A stretch of 64,000 nucleotides of DNA from Fratercula arctica (lineage: Eukaryota > Chordata > Aves > Charadriiformes > Alcidae), in assembly GCA_947846985.1 (NCBI GenBank), contig CANTUZ010000002.1, forward strand, positions 11,825,587 to 11,889,586, written 5' to 3'. The notes beneath the pieces are model-generated. The model was not told where the DNA came from, ran no database searches, and saw only the letters and a list, made by a program, of their open reading frames with translations. Positions 49,121 through 61,032 of the stretch are shown piece after piece; within the stretch, counting starts at the first letter, position 1; each line of letters starts with the position of its first letter. The translations under genes and the position numbers were made by a program.

Positions 49121-50540
49121 AAATAGATGGACAAATGGTTTAAGATGCAACCTTGAGAAAGAAGATTGCTTACTTATCTGCTTTCTACGAAAATGTTTTC
49201 ATTGGACTTTCAATTGAATTTTAAATTACTGTAAATAATGATTTTCAAGAAGACTGCAGGTCTATAAACTCCAGCACTATGCCCTAGGATACAGCATTAC
49301 ATGCCCCAGTAGCTGGTACCTGCCAGAAGGCTCAGAGAAACCCTAGTACAGCCAACCAACAGATAACTTTCTTCCCTCTAATTTTTCTCCTGTTCTCTCT
49401 TTTCCAAGGAGTTTAAAGCTTGATATTAACCCAGAACTGAGTAAAACTGATACCTCTAAGGATGATACAACTGCAAGAAACCAAGTGGCACATGTGGTGA
49501 TGGTAGCCTCTCCCAGCTGAGCTGGGGTAATTGCACATGCTCCTTGTTTTTTCATAATGTGAAATAAAATGCTCTTGCTTAAACAATCACAGAAGGTTAC
49601 AGTGCATCAGTGAAGATGGTCAGTAAAATTGTTTTACTTCCCACTGCAATGGGTTTAGTTTTAGCACAGCCGATCTCCATGCCTGGGCAGTCACTGCCAG
49701 CTGACAGTAGTAATTTCTAAAAAAGCGATGCTGCAAGCGCTGACAAAGAGCCTACCCTCTTTTGAAACCATCCCTTTGCCTCAAAGGAATGGCTCTGGAT
49801 TTGAACATAGTCTCTCCCATCCATTTTAAAGCAGTGTTTAAGGCAGCCACACTGATAGAGAGGAATACTGGATGCCTTTCTTCTCAGCTTCAATCAGTGC
49901 TGGTTTTGAAATTACCGTAGGAGTCATGCAGAGTCATGCTGCTGATGTTCGTGTTCTCTTACCCTAGTCCAGAGCCGAGAAAGCTGGCTTTATTGTGATT
50001 CCCACAAGGCCTGCACAAGGAGTTGGATACTTTATTCTAGCTTAAATTTTAAACTTTAATTAACTTCAGACATACTTGAACTGAGATGCTTGTGTGGCAT
50101 CTCAATAAAACAGCGTATTATTTCCAATTGAAGTCATCTTTAAAGAAAAGAGGAGTAGGGGAGGGAGTTAGGAGGAACTGCTTAGTGCCCTTGTGAGTCA
50201 TGGTCCCTTCACTTACTCAGGCTCTGCAATCTGCTGAGATTTGAGCTTTTTCTTTGGGAATCTCTGAATGCTTCAGATATTCCTTCCCAAATTCAAGGTA
50301 GAAGGTATCTATGCTCTGGATGCATACATCTCAGGTATCAGACTGTAAATAAAACACCACTCTCTTTGCACACAGTAAGGACATGAGAATACCTCCATTG
50401 ACCCCTTTAACTCAGCACCTTGATGCCAGCAGCTGTTGGTAGCAGATGCCAAGGAAAGATTATAAGAATGGGCAGGCATAAACTGCCTGCTGCTGTGATG
50501 TGCTCTCCCGCCTTCCAGCACCCTGCAGTTTTGGGACTTA
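49121..50540. other. Unique sequence without a recognisable gene
   Basis: Mixed composition DNA up to the target-site duplication of the second LTR. Only short frames; no repeat recognised. Confidence 0.5.
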
Positions 50541-50545
50541 CTGAC

Positions 50546-51471
50546 TGTCATGGATGAGTGCGATGCGCCTCACTCAAAACAGAGAAGCAGGTATATGTTT
50601 TACTGAGGTGAAATAATAATTTGACAGAGTTCAATAAATTTGATGGAATTTAACAAAGTTTAACAGTGATTTACCAAGGTTCAGTAAGTTTGATGCCAAG
50701 GTTCACCTTATTAATTACTGCATGGAAGAAACACACAAAGGAAAATTGATCTAGAATTGGGTTAGAATGATTCACACAGAGTGGAGATGAAAAAGATAAG
50801 GAAGACCCTCCTGTCGAGTCACGAGTTTCAGAGTGGCCCCCATTGCTTTCTAAACTCCTTTTGGAATCTAGGTGCAGCTAGGTCCCATCTTAGTCTCAGA
50901 CTTGGACAACAGTTTATGTATAATGGAATTATCTATACAAAGTTTACAATAATTAATACTGAGTAGCTACATGGATTAGTAATGTTTCATTAGTATTCAT
51001 TCAGCGTGCTATCAGCCACTTACCAAGGATCTGTCATGAGTAAGGGATCTCTCCGCCTTGGGCAAGGAAGGATATCTTAGTCTCAGGTAAGGAATTTCAA
51101 ACCTTGAGAGGTGTCCCTGCTCAAGGAGAGGGTCACCTGGTGGGCAGTCCAGCTGCAGTTCAGGGAGAGCTCCAATTGGGCCCATCCTGATGGTAATATT
51201 TATAGAGTGAAGGAGCTGGCTGCTAGTCAATAGTATAGACAAGATAGATGTCTTCATTTTAGCTCTGGTATCTTGTTCTGTACCTTGGTTATCTTCCATT
51301 TTTGGGCTTCAAAACAAACCACCTTTTGAGATATCTTTCCGAGGCACCTTCCCTCCCTTGTACATGAGCCGTGAGCTCTCCAGCTCGCAGTTTCACCACA
51401 GGGCATAAGGGCTGCTGCTCCTTGGTCAGCCTGAACCAAAGTACAGCTGGAGATCAAGGGTATCCGTCACA
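50546..51471 (-). mobile_element. Solo LTR of an endogenous retrovirus, reverse orientation
   Basis: A 926-bp element. On plus it begins TGTCATGGATGAGTGCG and ends GGGTATCCGTCACA, so both strands start with TG, and the termini form an imperfect inverted repeat (TGTCATGGAT versus TGTGACGGAT on the other strand, 8 of 10). It is flanked by identical 5-bp target-site duplications, CTGAC at 50541-50545 and at 51472-51476. A TATAAATA box on minus (51204-51197) gives the orientation. Toward the 3' end of the LTR are imperfect internal repeats (GTTCA(A/G)TAA(A/G)TTTGATG). No viral genes adjoin, so it is a solo LTR. The 5-bp duplication favours an ERVL or gammaretrovirus-like class over ERVK. The 95- and 67-codon frames inside are not genes. 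Confidence 0.9.
51197..51204 (-). promoter_or_regulatory. TATA box of the reverse solo LTR
   Basis: TATTTATA on plus reads TATAAATA on minus. It lies about 270 bp inside the LTR's 5' end, a normal U3 position, so any remaining transcription would run toward lower coordinates. Confidence 0.5.
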
Positions 51472-51476
51472 CTGAC

Positions 51477-52682
51477 CCAGAGATGTCTTCCATCTGATCA
51501 ACAGGCGTTACCAGATATGCCTTCCAGGTGTTGGTTTCATTGTTTTTTGCTTTTTAGGCATCCATAGTCTTGTGACGGTGATGCTGTGTGTAAAAAAAAC
51601 CCAATGCCTACATTGTACGTTTTGAATCTGTCACCTCATGATACAAGAATTAGGGGGCATTAATGAAACTAAGAGGAACAGTGAGGGAAAAATTCCTATT
51701 TATCTACATGATCTTTCTGATTCCATAGACATTTTGCAGAAATGCTTTTCCAGACTGATGAGCCCCAGTTTATTTACTTACTCCTTGTACTGAGGCCATT
51801 CCGTACCTCTGAACACCCGTCACATTTCCATATCCTTTTCAGACTGGGACTGTCCATGTACCTGAAACAGCAGCTCAGATGTTAAAAACAGCTCAACAGC
51901 TGTAAATCTCAGGAATTACACCAAAGAAGAGAAAACCTGTGGTACCATCTCTTTCTTAATTTTCAGTTTTTCTGAAAGCTGTCAGGTGAGCCTTTCAAAC
52001 CCATTGATCATAAGACTAACATTTTTAAGGGCACTCAATGACACATGTTATTAGGTGAGCCATCAGCATTGCTTCCCAACCTCACCTACTGATAGCAGCA
52101 TAACCACAGCCCCAGAGGAGCTGTGACTCCTCTGGTGGGATTCATCTCACTAGCTGTGGCCACGTGCTTCTACATGTCTGTTTCTGATCTGGTCACCCAA
52201 TAATTCTGTATAGGCAATGGAAAGAAACAGGCACTATGAGGAAACATTTAATCCAACCTAAGTAAGATTCCTTTGCTGGGACAAGTTAAAATATGCCACC
52301 TTCTCCCCAGTGACTACCTAGTGAATCTAAACTAGTAACTCAGATCTTTATTCTAAATTTGGTAAGATTAGCCTTACTTCTTGTGTCCTCAAACACCTGT
52401 GAAAATTTCTAGTCTTAATTTTTATGGCCAGACAGCAGTACAATGCTGTACTGCTGTGTCTTGTATGTGTTTAATGGCCCTTTGCTCACACCCACCTCTT
52501 GTTTTCCACAAATTCATTCATTTGTTGGATGAAAACCAATGTACATTCTTTAGATCAATCAAGAGAACTTTTCCTTTTATATGTAGTATTACACTGCATA
52601 TATTAGCATTTATATATGCATACCATGCATAATACATGTACTATACAATATTATAATATAGTGATACTGTGTATAGTATTAT
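51477..52682. other. Unique sequence with an AT-rich end
   Basis: No gene is recognised. The last 80 bp (about 52605-52682) are strongly A/T with recurrent ATAT, GTATAG and ATACTATAC elements, a weak imperfect simple repeat. Confidence 0.5.
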
Positions 52683-52952
52683 ATGCTTGTCTTTCTCAGG
52701 GCTGATGATGAACTTTCCTCCATATTGCCTGTAAGATTAAAGAAACTTGGTTCAAAAAGTCTCCTGATAACAGAAAGGGTAATAGGGGTCAACTTCTCTT
52801 CACTGCTCCAGCTTTCATTCATACAAGGAAAAAATGAACTAATGTTTATGGATGCTTGGCCTACCATAATGTGGAAATCTGTGCCCAAATTAAGAGGTTT
52901 ATATTTTTTCCTGCAGGAACTGAAAGCCCTCATTTTCATCCCCAATGCATGA
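52683..52952. other. Segment open in frames on both strands, unproven
   Basis: Frames of 89 codons on plus and 88 on minus overlap almost exactly. On plus an acceptor-like TTGTCTTTCTCAG precedes GGCTGATGATGAAC. The frame then reads ADDELSSILPVRLKKLGSKS up to an AAAGG|GTAATAG donor-like site, giving a possible internal exon of about 80 bp. No family is recognised, and the donor is not a strong match. The rest of the plus frame is unremarkable. Recorded as an exon candidate at low confidence. Confidence 0.12.
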
Positions 52953-55176
52953 TTAAATGATTTAGTGAAGTGTTTTTCTTTTACCCATTAATTTCTTTCC
53001 AACACATTTTATATAGACCAGTACCTCTAGTCCAGGAGCCATCTGCGACTGTCATGAATGACAAGTGAATTCCCAAAGAATAAATAGAAAAGGGCTTATT
53101 TGCTACAGATTTTTCAATCACATCCATTCGCTTCCAGATTTAAATTGTAACCTGGAATTTGACCAATGTTTCTATTAACTTACCTCTTCATATTATATCA
53201 ATAAAGCAATCATTTTAACTAGAAAAGATAATGGATTATGAGAAAATAAAGAGCAACCAGAAGACAAAAACCATCTATACAGATGCTAAATTAAAGTTGC
53301 ACAGAGAATATCAGTTTTCACAGTTGTGAAAATATGGGGTATGAGTCGCCACAGAAGCAGTTAAATGCTACCTATAGAGATAAGAGGTCTGATAAGAGAT
53401 GGGTCTTAATGGGTTCTGTGCCCTTAATTCCTTCCTCTTATTGTTTCTTTGTCCCAAAACAAACCTGACAGTGTGTCTTCTGATCATCAGGTTAATGAAA
53501 GATGTATGTATTGTGAAGGTCAAATAAGGCCTCTGGTTAAAGCCTAAAGCAATTTGAATTTTTCTCGTGCTTCTGATTTCCTAACGCAGCCACTAAAGAA
53601 GCAATTTGACAAACATAGAGCACTCAGGGCTTTTTGTCCACAGTTGTCAACTGTTTTTTGTTCTGTAAAAGCCCAGTGGAAAGAAAGGGCTTTAAATAGT
53701 CATTTTGTTAACAGAGAACTTGGATATAATACACACGCATCTGTACCCAGTGGTGTTTTTTGCACTGTTCTTTGTGAACTGTAAATCCCCCATATGAGGA
53801 ATGTGCAATCTACATGTGGGAGCTCATCTGCCTTCCCCTGCTGCTCCTGCTTTTAAAGCAACTTCTCTTTAGCAGTCATTAGGGGAACACAATGTAAAAA
53901 GGCTTTTAAAAACAAACAAGCAGATTATTTGATACTTGCACTTCTCCTAACTAACTTCATGTTTCTGACTGCATACATTAATCCTTATGCATCTATTTTT
54001 AAGTTTTATTTAAAAGCTTGAATAGAATTATCTACCAACATGCAAGGAAAAAAACCTCAACCTGTGTCTCCATGAACATCATTTAAATCAGTGTATTTAC
54101 AGAATTACCAGCAGGAAGGAAATAACTCAGTGGTTTTTTTCATTTCTTTTTTCTAAAATCTTCATTCCCTTGTTCCATTCATGCAGAAAATAAGGATACA
54201 CGAGAGCTGGTCTATCAAGTAAGACCAGGGGTTCATTAAGCATACTTTCCCCTCTCCTCCAGTGGCAAATGCCAAATGCTGGCGTGAAACCCCATAACAG
54301 ATAATTATGGAAGTTTTTATGTAATTTGGGTTTTTTTGTGGAATAACCAGCAGCCAGGGAAGTACCAGCTTACTTTCACACTTCAATGGCACCTATGAAA
54401 ATGTTCAGAGACTTCCCAGGAGCCCAAGGCAACATGAAAACTGTAACGAGTGTGCAGAAGTTAAAGACAAGCTGCAGGAAATGGATGGGTCTGGGAGACT
54501 GTCCGATCAGTTGCCCTTTGTCCATATCATCTAACGAAAAATGTTGTCTTTGGAGAGTAAAGCCCACCATTATATATGAACAGTAGTTAAACTGGCACCC
54601 ACCAGTTAAACTTACTTTTCCAACACAGATCAGCAGGACTTAAAGAACTGTTAGAAATGCATTACAGATCTCTGATAGGAAAAACAGAGCCAGGTACCTT
54701 CTGATTGTTACAGTTATTGATCCTTTACACAGCAATTAACATGTAAAAAGTGACTGAGCTTTTAAGGAGAAAAAAAAATACACTGGTGAATCCAGCTGTC
54801 AGTCTGATTTACAAAAATCCTTAAACTATTAAATGCATATTCTTAAGGATACGGTTTTATCTTGCTGCTTCTTGGATTGCTAATGATTAATTTTCTTGTT
54901 TTCCAGAGGAAATTAATTCTGCAAGAGCAAATAGCTGAAACTTGCTTTCAGACCTTCTAGCTCTGGTATGGTTAGGGAAAGACAAGATGATATCAGGTTG
55001 CATCAATAGATGATAAAACCATTGTATTTTAAAAATGCTGGTGAAAATCAAAGAGCAAAAGTGCAAGCGAGTCTATTTTGTGAAAAGAAAGGAGATAAGA
55101 AAGCTGGCTTGATCTCTAGATTTTCTCCTTACAGACACTTATTTAAGATTTTTGCTAGCAAGAACCATTCAGAAGA
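52953..55176. other. AT-rich sequence without a recognisable gene
   Basis: Unique-looking DNA. An acceptor-like TTCTTGTTTTCCAG at about 54893-54906 has no convincing exon behind it. Frames are short and uninformative. Confidence 0.5.
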
Positions 55177-56160
55177 TTGAGATTCTCTCTGAACATCAGC
55201 TCTTTCCTACATGGTAGCTCATTATACCTACCTAAAAAGTGTGCACCAGGATTTATTCTCATTGAAATGTGTCCTAATTTTTATGCCTTTTCTCCTATGA
55301 TGTCTTTCCCTCTCCTTTTTTCTTCCATGATTCTGATCATAATATACAATCTCCTGGTAACTCCTCACAGCTGCATGTCCTCTCTCTGTTTAATGAGAAT
55401 TGTCCTTTTCTATCCTTCCATAGTTAATGAAAACAGGCTCTGAAGCATCCCCCTTGATTATCACTACGGAGCACGTATTTCCAGCCTGTTTTACACCTTG
55501 GCCTGTTGTAGTTCCATTTAGAAACGTATTTTCAAAGCCTGCTTGTGAGAATGTTCTATAAAGCCATGTGGAAAGCCCTATTACAGACACCACACAGGGT
55601 ACCTTCTGCTCCTCTCTCATTCACAGGGATGCATAAGGAAATTTGAAAGGTCTGACATTGTTTGTTCTTGCCAAGTCCGCGCTGGCTGTCGCTCAGCTCC
55701 ATCTTCAGCTCCCATCGCTCTTCCTTTTGCTCTGGCTCCTGTGCAGTTGCTTTTGCCTCCACAGCTTTTCTGCCAGCACGGTGAGGTCCCCTCCACTGAC
55801 AAAAATTTTGCTGTCATTCCCTTGATTTGTCATCTTCACACTTTGATTTGTATTTCTTTTTTCTCTCCCTTTTTTCTAAATATTTTAATGCTTTTCTATC
55901 TGTTGAGAAAACTCATGCAAAGGCTCTCGTTCTCTGCCTTTAATTATATGCCACCTCTCTGGCTGTTTCCTCAGTTTCTACTCACTGCTGTGTCTATGTT
56001 TTCCCCTCTGCCTCTAGTCCTTCAGACCACCCTCTGACTTCTTCTCTTCTTTTTCCTCTTCCAAGAACCCCCACAGCTATTTCTATCATCTTTAAAATCT
56101 GTCCTTTACATACCGTTCTTGCTAATCCAAAACAACAAATGAAAACCCCCTTTCACCTCA
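55177..56160 (+). repeat. Pyrimidine-rich tract of about 1 kb
   Basis: The + strand is strongly C/T-biased throughout (for example CCTCTCCTTTTTTCTTCC and TTCTTCTCTTCTTTTTCC), similar in texture to 34950-36338 but without the recognisable LINE tail. Four overlapping plus frames of 60-98 codons are Leu/Ser/Phe-rich, as such bias produces. It could be diverged LINE body or simply a compositional domain. Confidence 0.4.
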
Positions 56161-58020
56161 TCTGCATCACATTATCCTCCACCACTGAAAACTAATAGAT
56201 AGAAACCTTTTAAATATCGTTGTCAGTTCTGAAAATGAAGAGGAAAGATTAAGCCACTTTTACTGATTTAATTTGGGGCCCATGAGCACTACGGTAATCC
56301 AGGATTAGATTCTCATAGTTATTCTTCAAAGCATGTGTAACAATATTCCTATCTGCTAGTCTGACAGATCACAGCAACACAGTCATAACTTTTTACAAAT
56401 TGACAACAATCCCAAGGCTTCTGCCTTCTAAATAAGGCCATTCTGAGTTTATAGCTCTTATAAAGTAATTATGTTTTGTACTACATTTACAATGGAAATG
56501 GATGAATTCAATCTAAAGAAACAGGCCTTTTCAAAGGAAATCAGACCGAGAAAAAGTAGCTCTGCAGTCTGAAAATTCACACAAAGCAAGCAGCTGATCT
56601 TGCCTACACACACTGGGAATTTCTTTTAAAAGGAAAGGTCTAATTGCAAATGGCACTTTGAAACCAAATAATTCTGCTTTGCTGAAAAGTGACATAATTC
56701 TTCTGACACTGCTAGCATGGGGCGCAACGTGCAGCAGTCCCCATGCTCTCACCTGCAATTCTCAATAAATAAAATATAATGGGATTTTTGTTTAATTTTT
56801 AATGTCAGAACTTCCACATTTTCCTTTGCAGCATTGTGTCAGGGAAGGGGCTTAGAGAAAGATCAGGCCAGGCAAACTACTGAAAATCAAAGGGCTTGTT
56901 TAATTCCCTACACAGTGGTAATAAACTCAGAGCAACGGTATTTATGATTCAAAGGTATCGCTTGAAGAATTTGCAAATGGTATTTTTAAAAAGTGACAGA
57001 TGACCTCAAGAGGTAAATCCACTTAAACAAATCATATTCTTTTTAAATAAATATCATTCTCCCTACTTACAGCAACATCCTCCATTCGCTTATCAGCATT
57101 TCCTCTAACAATCCAAAGAGTTAACTATGACTGTATTTAGTACGAGTCGTTGCTGGGAATATAGGAGAGAGCCGTATGCTCTGAAAGGAAGGTTTCTCAC
57201 AGGTGAGAAACACAGTTGGAATCTTTGGATTATTTGGGTGGGAAATAGGTGAGGGCTGTCTACCTGGCCCCAGTCTTAGGACAGGGAAAACCCAGGAATA
57301 CCATCGAAGAAACATGAGGGTATCCAAACCTACCAGTGTATCCAGGAAGGATGAAAAAGGTCTAGGTAATTTCATCCAGGATCATTTTCTAAATCTCATC
57401 TAACTCTTTATTAGAGCCTGATAACCCTATTTCAAATGCATTTCTTATCCCAGTGAGGTGTGTCTTGTTAGTTCAGACTGCAGCACTTGGCTCTTTCTCC
57501 ATTCAACTCTTTTCGCAGCCTCGCCACCTTTTATTTAAAAAAGTCTTCTTCACCAACTTTTTATGCTGTAATTATGAATTTAAAAGTTTCCAACACTATA
57601 CAAGAAGTTTAAACTCATTCAAGTGGCTTAATACTTGGCAAGCAGTACCTCGTTCCTCGCAATGTTTCTAATGTTGATCTTGTTTGTGGTTTTTGTTTTC
57701 ATTTGTCTTACTGCTACGGACTCTTAGAGATGTTACCCCATAATCCTAACCCCTTTCTAGCAACCCAGAGTGTGAAGGTAAGCCTCCTGGTGCTTCTGAG
57801 TCCTCTCCTTCTACTTGGGTTCTTCTCCTTTCCCTTGGGTTCTTCACCAAACACTGGCTTCCATTTCGCACTGATTATTGTGTCTCAGCTTAAAGCAGCC
57901 TGAATGGCAGAGTCAGCCTGTCTCTGCAAACCAGGCTGCCTCTGAGCTGACTGAAAAGCAATCAGAAGTACATTGTTTGAAAAAGTCCAAGTTTTAAAAT
58001 ATCTTCTTGGTCCTTTACAG
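56161..58020. other. Unique sequence without a recognisable gene
   Basis: AT-rich DNA with a short tandem duplication at about 57813-57845, where CTTGGGTTCTTC occurs twice 21 bp apart. No gene or repeat family is recognised. Confidence 0.5.
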
Positions 58021-58048
58021 TCAGACCGTCAAACAGCTGTGCAGCATT

Positions 58049-58077
58049 AACACAAATGAATTGCGAAAGTTTGTGTT
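58049..58077. repeat. Perfect 8-bp inverted repeat
   Basis: AACACAAA (58049-58056) pairs with TTTGTGTT (58070-58077) across a 13-nt spacer containing ATTGCG. A GAAAG/CTTTC pair overlaps the right arm. Too short for a microRNA precursor; it may be a dyad binding site or chance. Confidence 0.5.
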
Positions 58078-58460
58078 CTTTCAGGCTGATAACAAAAATT
58101 CAGTTTCTTCCCTGTCTGCCAGATTTATCAGTCATGAATGACAAAGTGAAGGGGAGGGGGAGGAACAGAGAGAGAACCTGCTTATCTCCTTGTTTACAGC
58201 TGGGCCAAATTATCTCACGGCTGGGCTCCCTCCACCCGTACAAGAGGGGCTTGTTCCTGACAGTGCAGCCACTGCCTTGGGACAGGGCACACCAAGGAAG
58301 GGCCTGCTGTTACCTTCAAGCCCTAGGCACCGTTTAAATTCCACTGGCATATGTAAACCTCTCAGGCAGGTCTATAAAAAGGATCAGTCCACTTGCTGAA
58401 ATGGAAAGCATTTATGTATCTGTTCAGATGCCACATCCGCAAAGAGGCAACATGTTCCTT

Positions 58461-58518
58461 AAGTTTCCTAGTTCCAAATGAGGAAACTTTTGGAATGAAA
58501 TTTCCTAGTTTCCAAAAG
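58461..58518. repeat. Two interleaved inverted repeats
   Basis: AAGTTTCCT (58461-58469) pairs perfectly with AGGAAACTT (58481-58489). CTTTTGGA (58487-58494) pairs perfectly with TCCAAAAG (58511-58518). The right arm of the first hairpin overlaps the left arm of the second, so the two folds exclude each other. The motif TTTCCTAG also occurs twice as a direct repeat. Unknown role. Confidence 0.7.
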
Positions 58519-60978
58519 CTCCATAGCCTCAAATCCCACATGTGCTTTGGCCATGCCTAGAACAATATGTCTCAACAGTGCTGAGCAATTAGGCATTTAG
58601 CTGATCCCAAAGTTTTGAAAATATCCAGAAACCCTTCTGAGGTCTGATTTGGAAGTCCTGCCCTGAAAACCCTGACCTGACTGGACTCGTGCAGCGCTCA
58701 GCTGTAGGGAAGCGATGGGAGCACTTCTCTGCCAGGACACCTCAACCCACTTCTTCTGACCGATAGTCCTAATTCACCAGATTGGAAGGTAGACTGGGTC
58801 TGTGACCTGGCCTGTGGAAGGAGTGCTTAGTTGCATGGGAAAATTAAATATGCCCCATGCATATGACAAAGAAAAGGGGAAAGAGAGAAGAGGAAAATAA
58901 ATTACTTTTCATCCCCGTGGTTCATCTGGGATGAAGGGTATCTGCTATTCAGTCCTTGCTCCAAAGGATATGTACACATTCTGTTTCAAGATACTGATGT
59001 TCTGGTTTGTAATAAAATGTGTTTTTAAACCCAAGAAGTGTTGGACTACACAGTGAACGTGCACTTAAAATTACTGCATTTGGGATGTGATCATTTTTAA
59101 AGAAGATAACATCTGTTTGAAAGCTGAACAAGAATTGAGCTCATGGGTTTGCAGGAACTTGTTAAATAACATAAGACAGATTGTCTTTCTTTCATACAGA
59201 ACTTAATTTTTTTCTTTTTTTTGCTTTAAAATGAGAACTACAACCACTATGCAAAAGGACGTCAAAGGTTGCTAACACTTCCACTCTACAAAGTGTTTGC
59301 TAGTAATTATTTGCTGGGTCAAACTGGTGTGTCCCCACTGAAATAATAACCACTGAAATAATAACTGCGCAATTTTAAAATCACGTATGTCACCATCCCT
59401 TGTCTCTGCAGCCTTCTTTATCCTTACACCTGCCTGCATCAGCAGAGCTGGACTCTTCGCACACAGCTGGCTACACCAGGATTTCAGCCTCCTCACTACG
59501 GTAGCTTTTAAAACTCAAAGATGTCTGCTTCACATGTGTACGTCAGTTGAGTTCTGCAGGTGTGAGCTGAAGAAGTGGAAAAGGTGAAGGTTTCTGCATG
59601 GTTACTGTAGCTGGGATTTAAGATCAAAGGATCTTTCTCTCTCTTTACCTCAGATATTTTAGGCTTACAAGGGTTTCCTGTTAAAAAATGTGCACTAAGT
59701 AGCTCATGATCCTCAATAAAGATAGTCATTTGGACCTGTACATAAGATACACTGTGTCCCACATTGCCTTCCATACAGGGAGCAAGGCAGACACCTTTGA
59801 AGCCCCCAGAGGGACATCCTACTTCTCTAATGCAGATACTTAGATGTAGGCCTAATTGCATATACAGAAATGTGTATACATGTACTTATATTTACATATA
59901 GAAGTTTTTTAAAAGCCTTTCATTCACAGTGAGAAATTAGTTTCTTCTCATATGTTTGCTATATTATTTAGATTATAAACCAATCGAACCATCAATATAA
60001 AATGTTCAATGTGACACAATGATTTGAGGACAAAAGTGTGTGAGACTCCTATTCAGATGTCACTCTCGCTATTTTTAGTACTGAAAAATCACAATAAAAC
60101 CAAACCTGTTCCAGGAGAACACTGTGTTGCATGGGGCCTGGAGGAGGCTCAGGATGCAGCTGGACCTCTCCAGCACAGTTTTCTCAAGGTGGGATGCACT
60201 GCCTGGCCCGGGCTCTCTGCAAGCTGCCCTCCATAGACAATGTGCACATAAGCAATTTAGGCTTAAGTCTCTCTCTTCTGGAGGCCTTAGAGGCACCTTC
60301 CTCTCTCCATTGGCAATACAGATAATTTACACATTTCATTTATGTTCAAAAGAAATCACAGTGTGGGAGAAAATTAGTTCCTTAAGTTTGTAGATGGATC
60401 CCTCAGCAGATGAAGGCAGTGGCAGCAGAGAGATGCATTTTGCTGCAAAATGAGGAAATAGAGTAACTGTAGTTTTATGTGAGCCAGATCAGCCTTCAGT
60501 GACTCCAAGAGTATTTATTTTACTTATTCATGCTTTCTTTCTTTTTTCTCTTTCTTCTTTAACCTTATTTCTTTGGTATTTGCACCCAGAATATTTTTCA
60601 CACATTCACCTGTCTGCCTGCGGATGCTTTTCTTTTCTCCTAGGTCATCTTGCACAAAGATATCAGTATTGCGCTATTTTTGAGGCTTCTCCCTCTGTAG
60701 TCACAGGGACCTCGGACACTGATGTGTCAAGTAGTGAGATGCACAATGACTCCTGACCATGAGAAGCCAGGTGGTGGGATGGGGATGGCAAGCTAGAAAC
60801 CTGCTGAGGACTTGGACTTGTTGGCTTAGGAGCACCAGCCCTACTGGGACACGTGGCTTCAGCACTGGGGAGAGATCTGGGACGTAGAAGCAATTTGAGG
60901 AGGGGCAATGAGATGGCTTTGAGTACTGGCATAAGCGGCATTAGTGGGTTGAACAGCCTTCGAGGAGCCAGGTCAGGC
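58519..60978. other. Unique sequence without a recognisable gene
   Basis: Mixed composition. Somewhat GC-richer patches lie at about 60120-60300 and 60690-60960. Frames of 70-117 codons occur on both strands without resemblance to known proteins. A polypyrimidine stretch lies at about 60534-60560. The 15-bp tandem repeat at 59335 is listed separately. Confidence 0.45.
59335..59364 (+). repeat. Perfect 15-bp tandem duplication
   Basis: CCACTGAAATAATAA occurs twice head to tail, 59335-59349 and 59350-59364, with no mismatch. A recent-looking slippage duplication that may vary in copy number between individuals. Confidence 0.95.
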
Positions 60979-61032
60979 AGAAAAGGATGGGATAGGGAGA
61001 GGTGGCGAAGGAAGGAGAGGAAAAGAAAAAAT
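60979..61032 (+). repeat. Polypurine-rich tract
   Basis: About 54 bp almost entirely A and G on the + strand (for example GAAGGAAGGAGAGGAAAAG), with only a few interruptions. Such tracts can form triplex DNA and are common in vertebrate intergenic sequence. Confidence 0.6.

Noticed and set aside
51012..51457. Minus-strand frames of 95 and 67 codons as genes
   Set aside because: They lie inside the second solo LTR.
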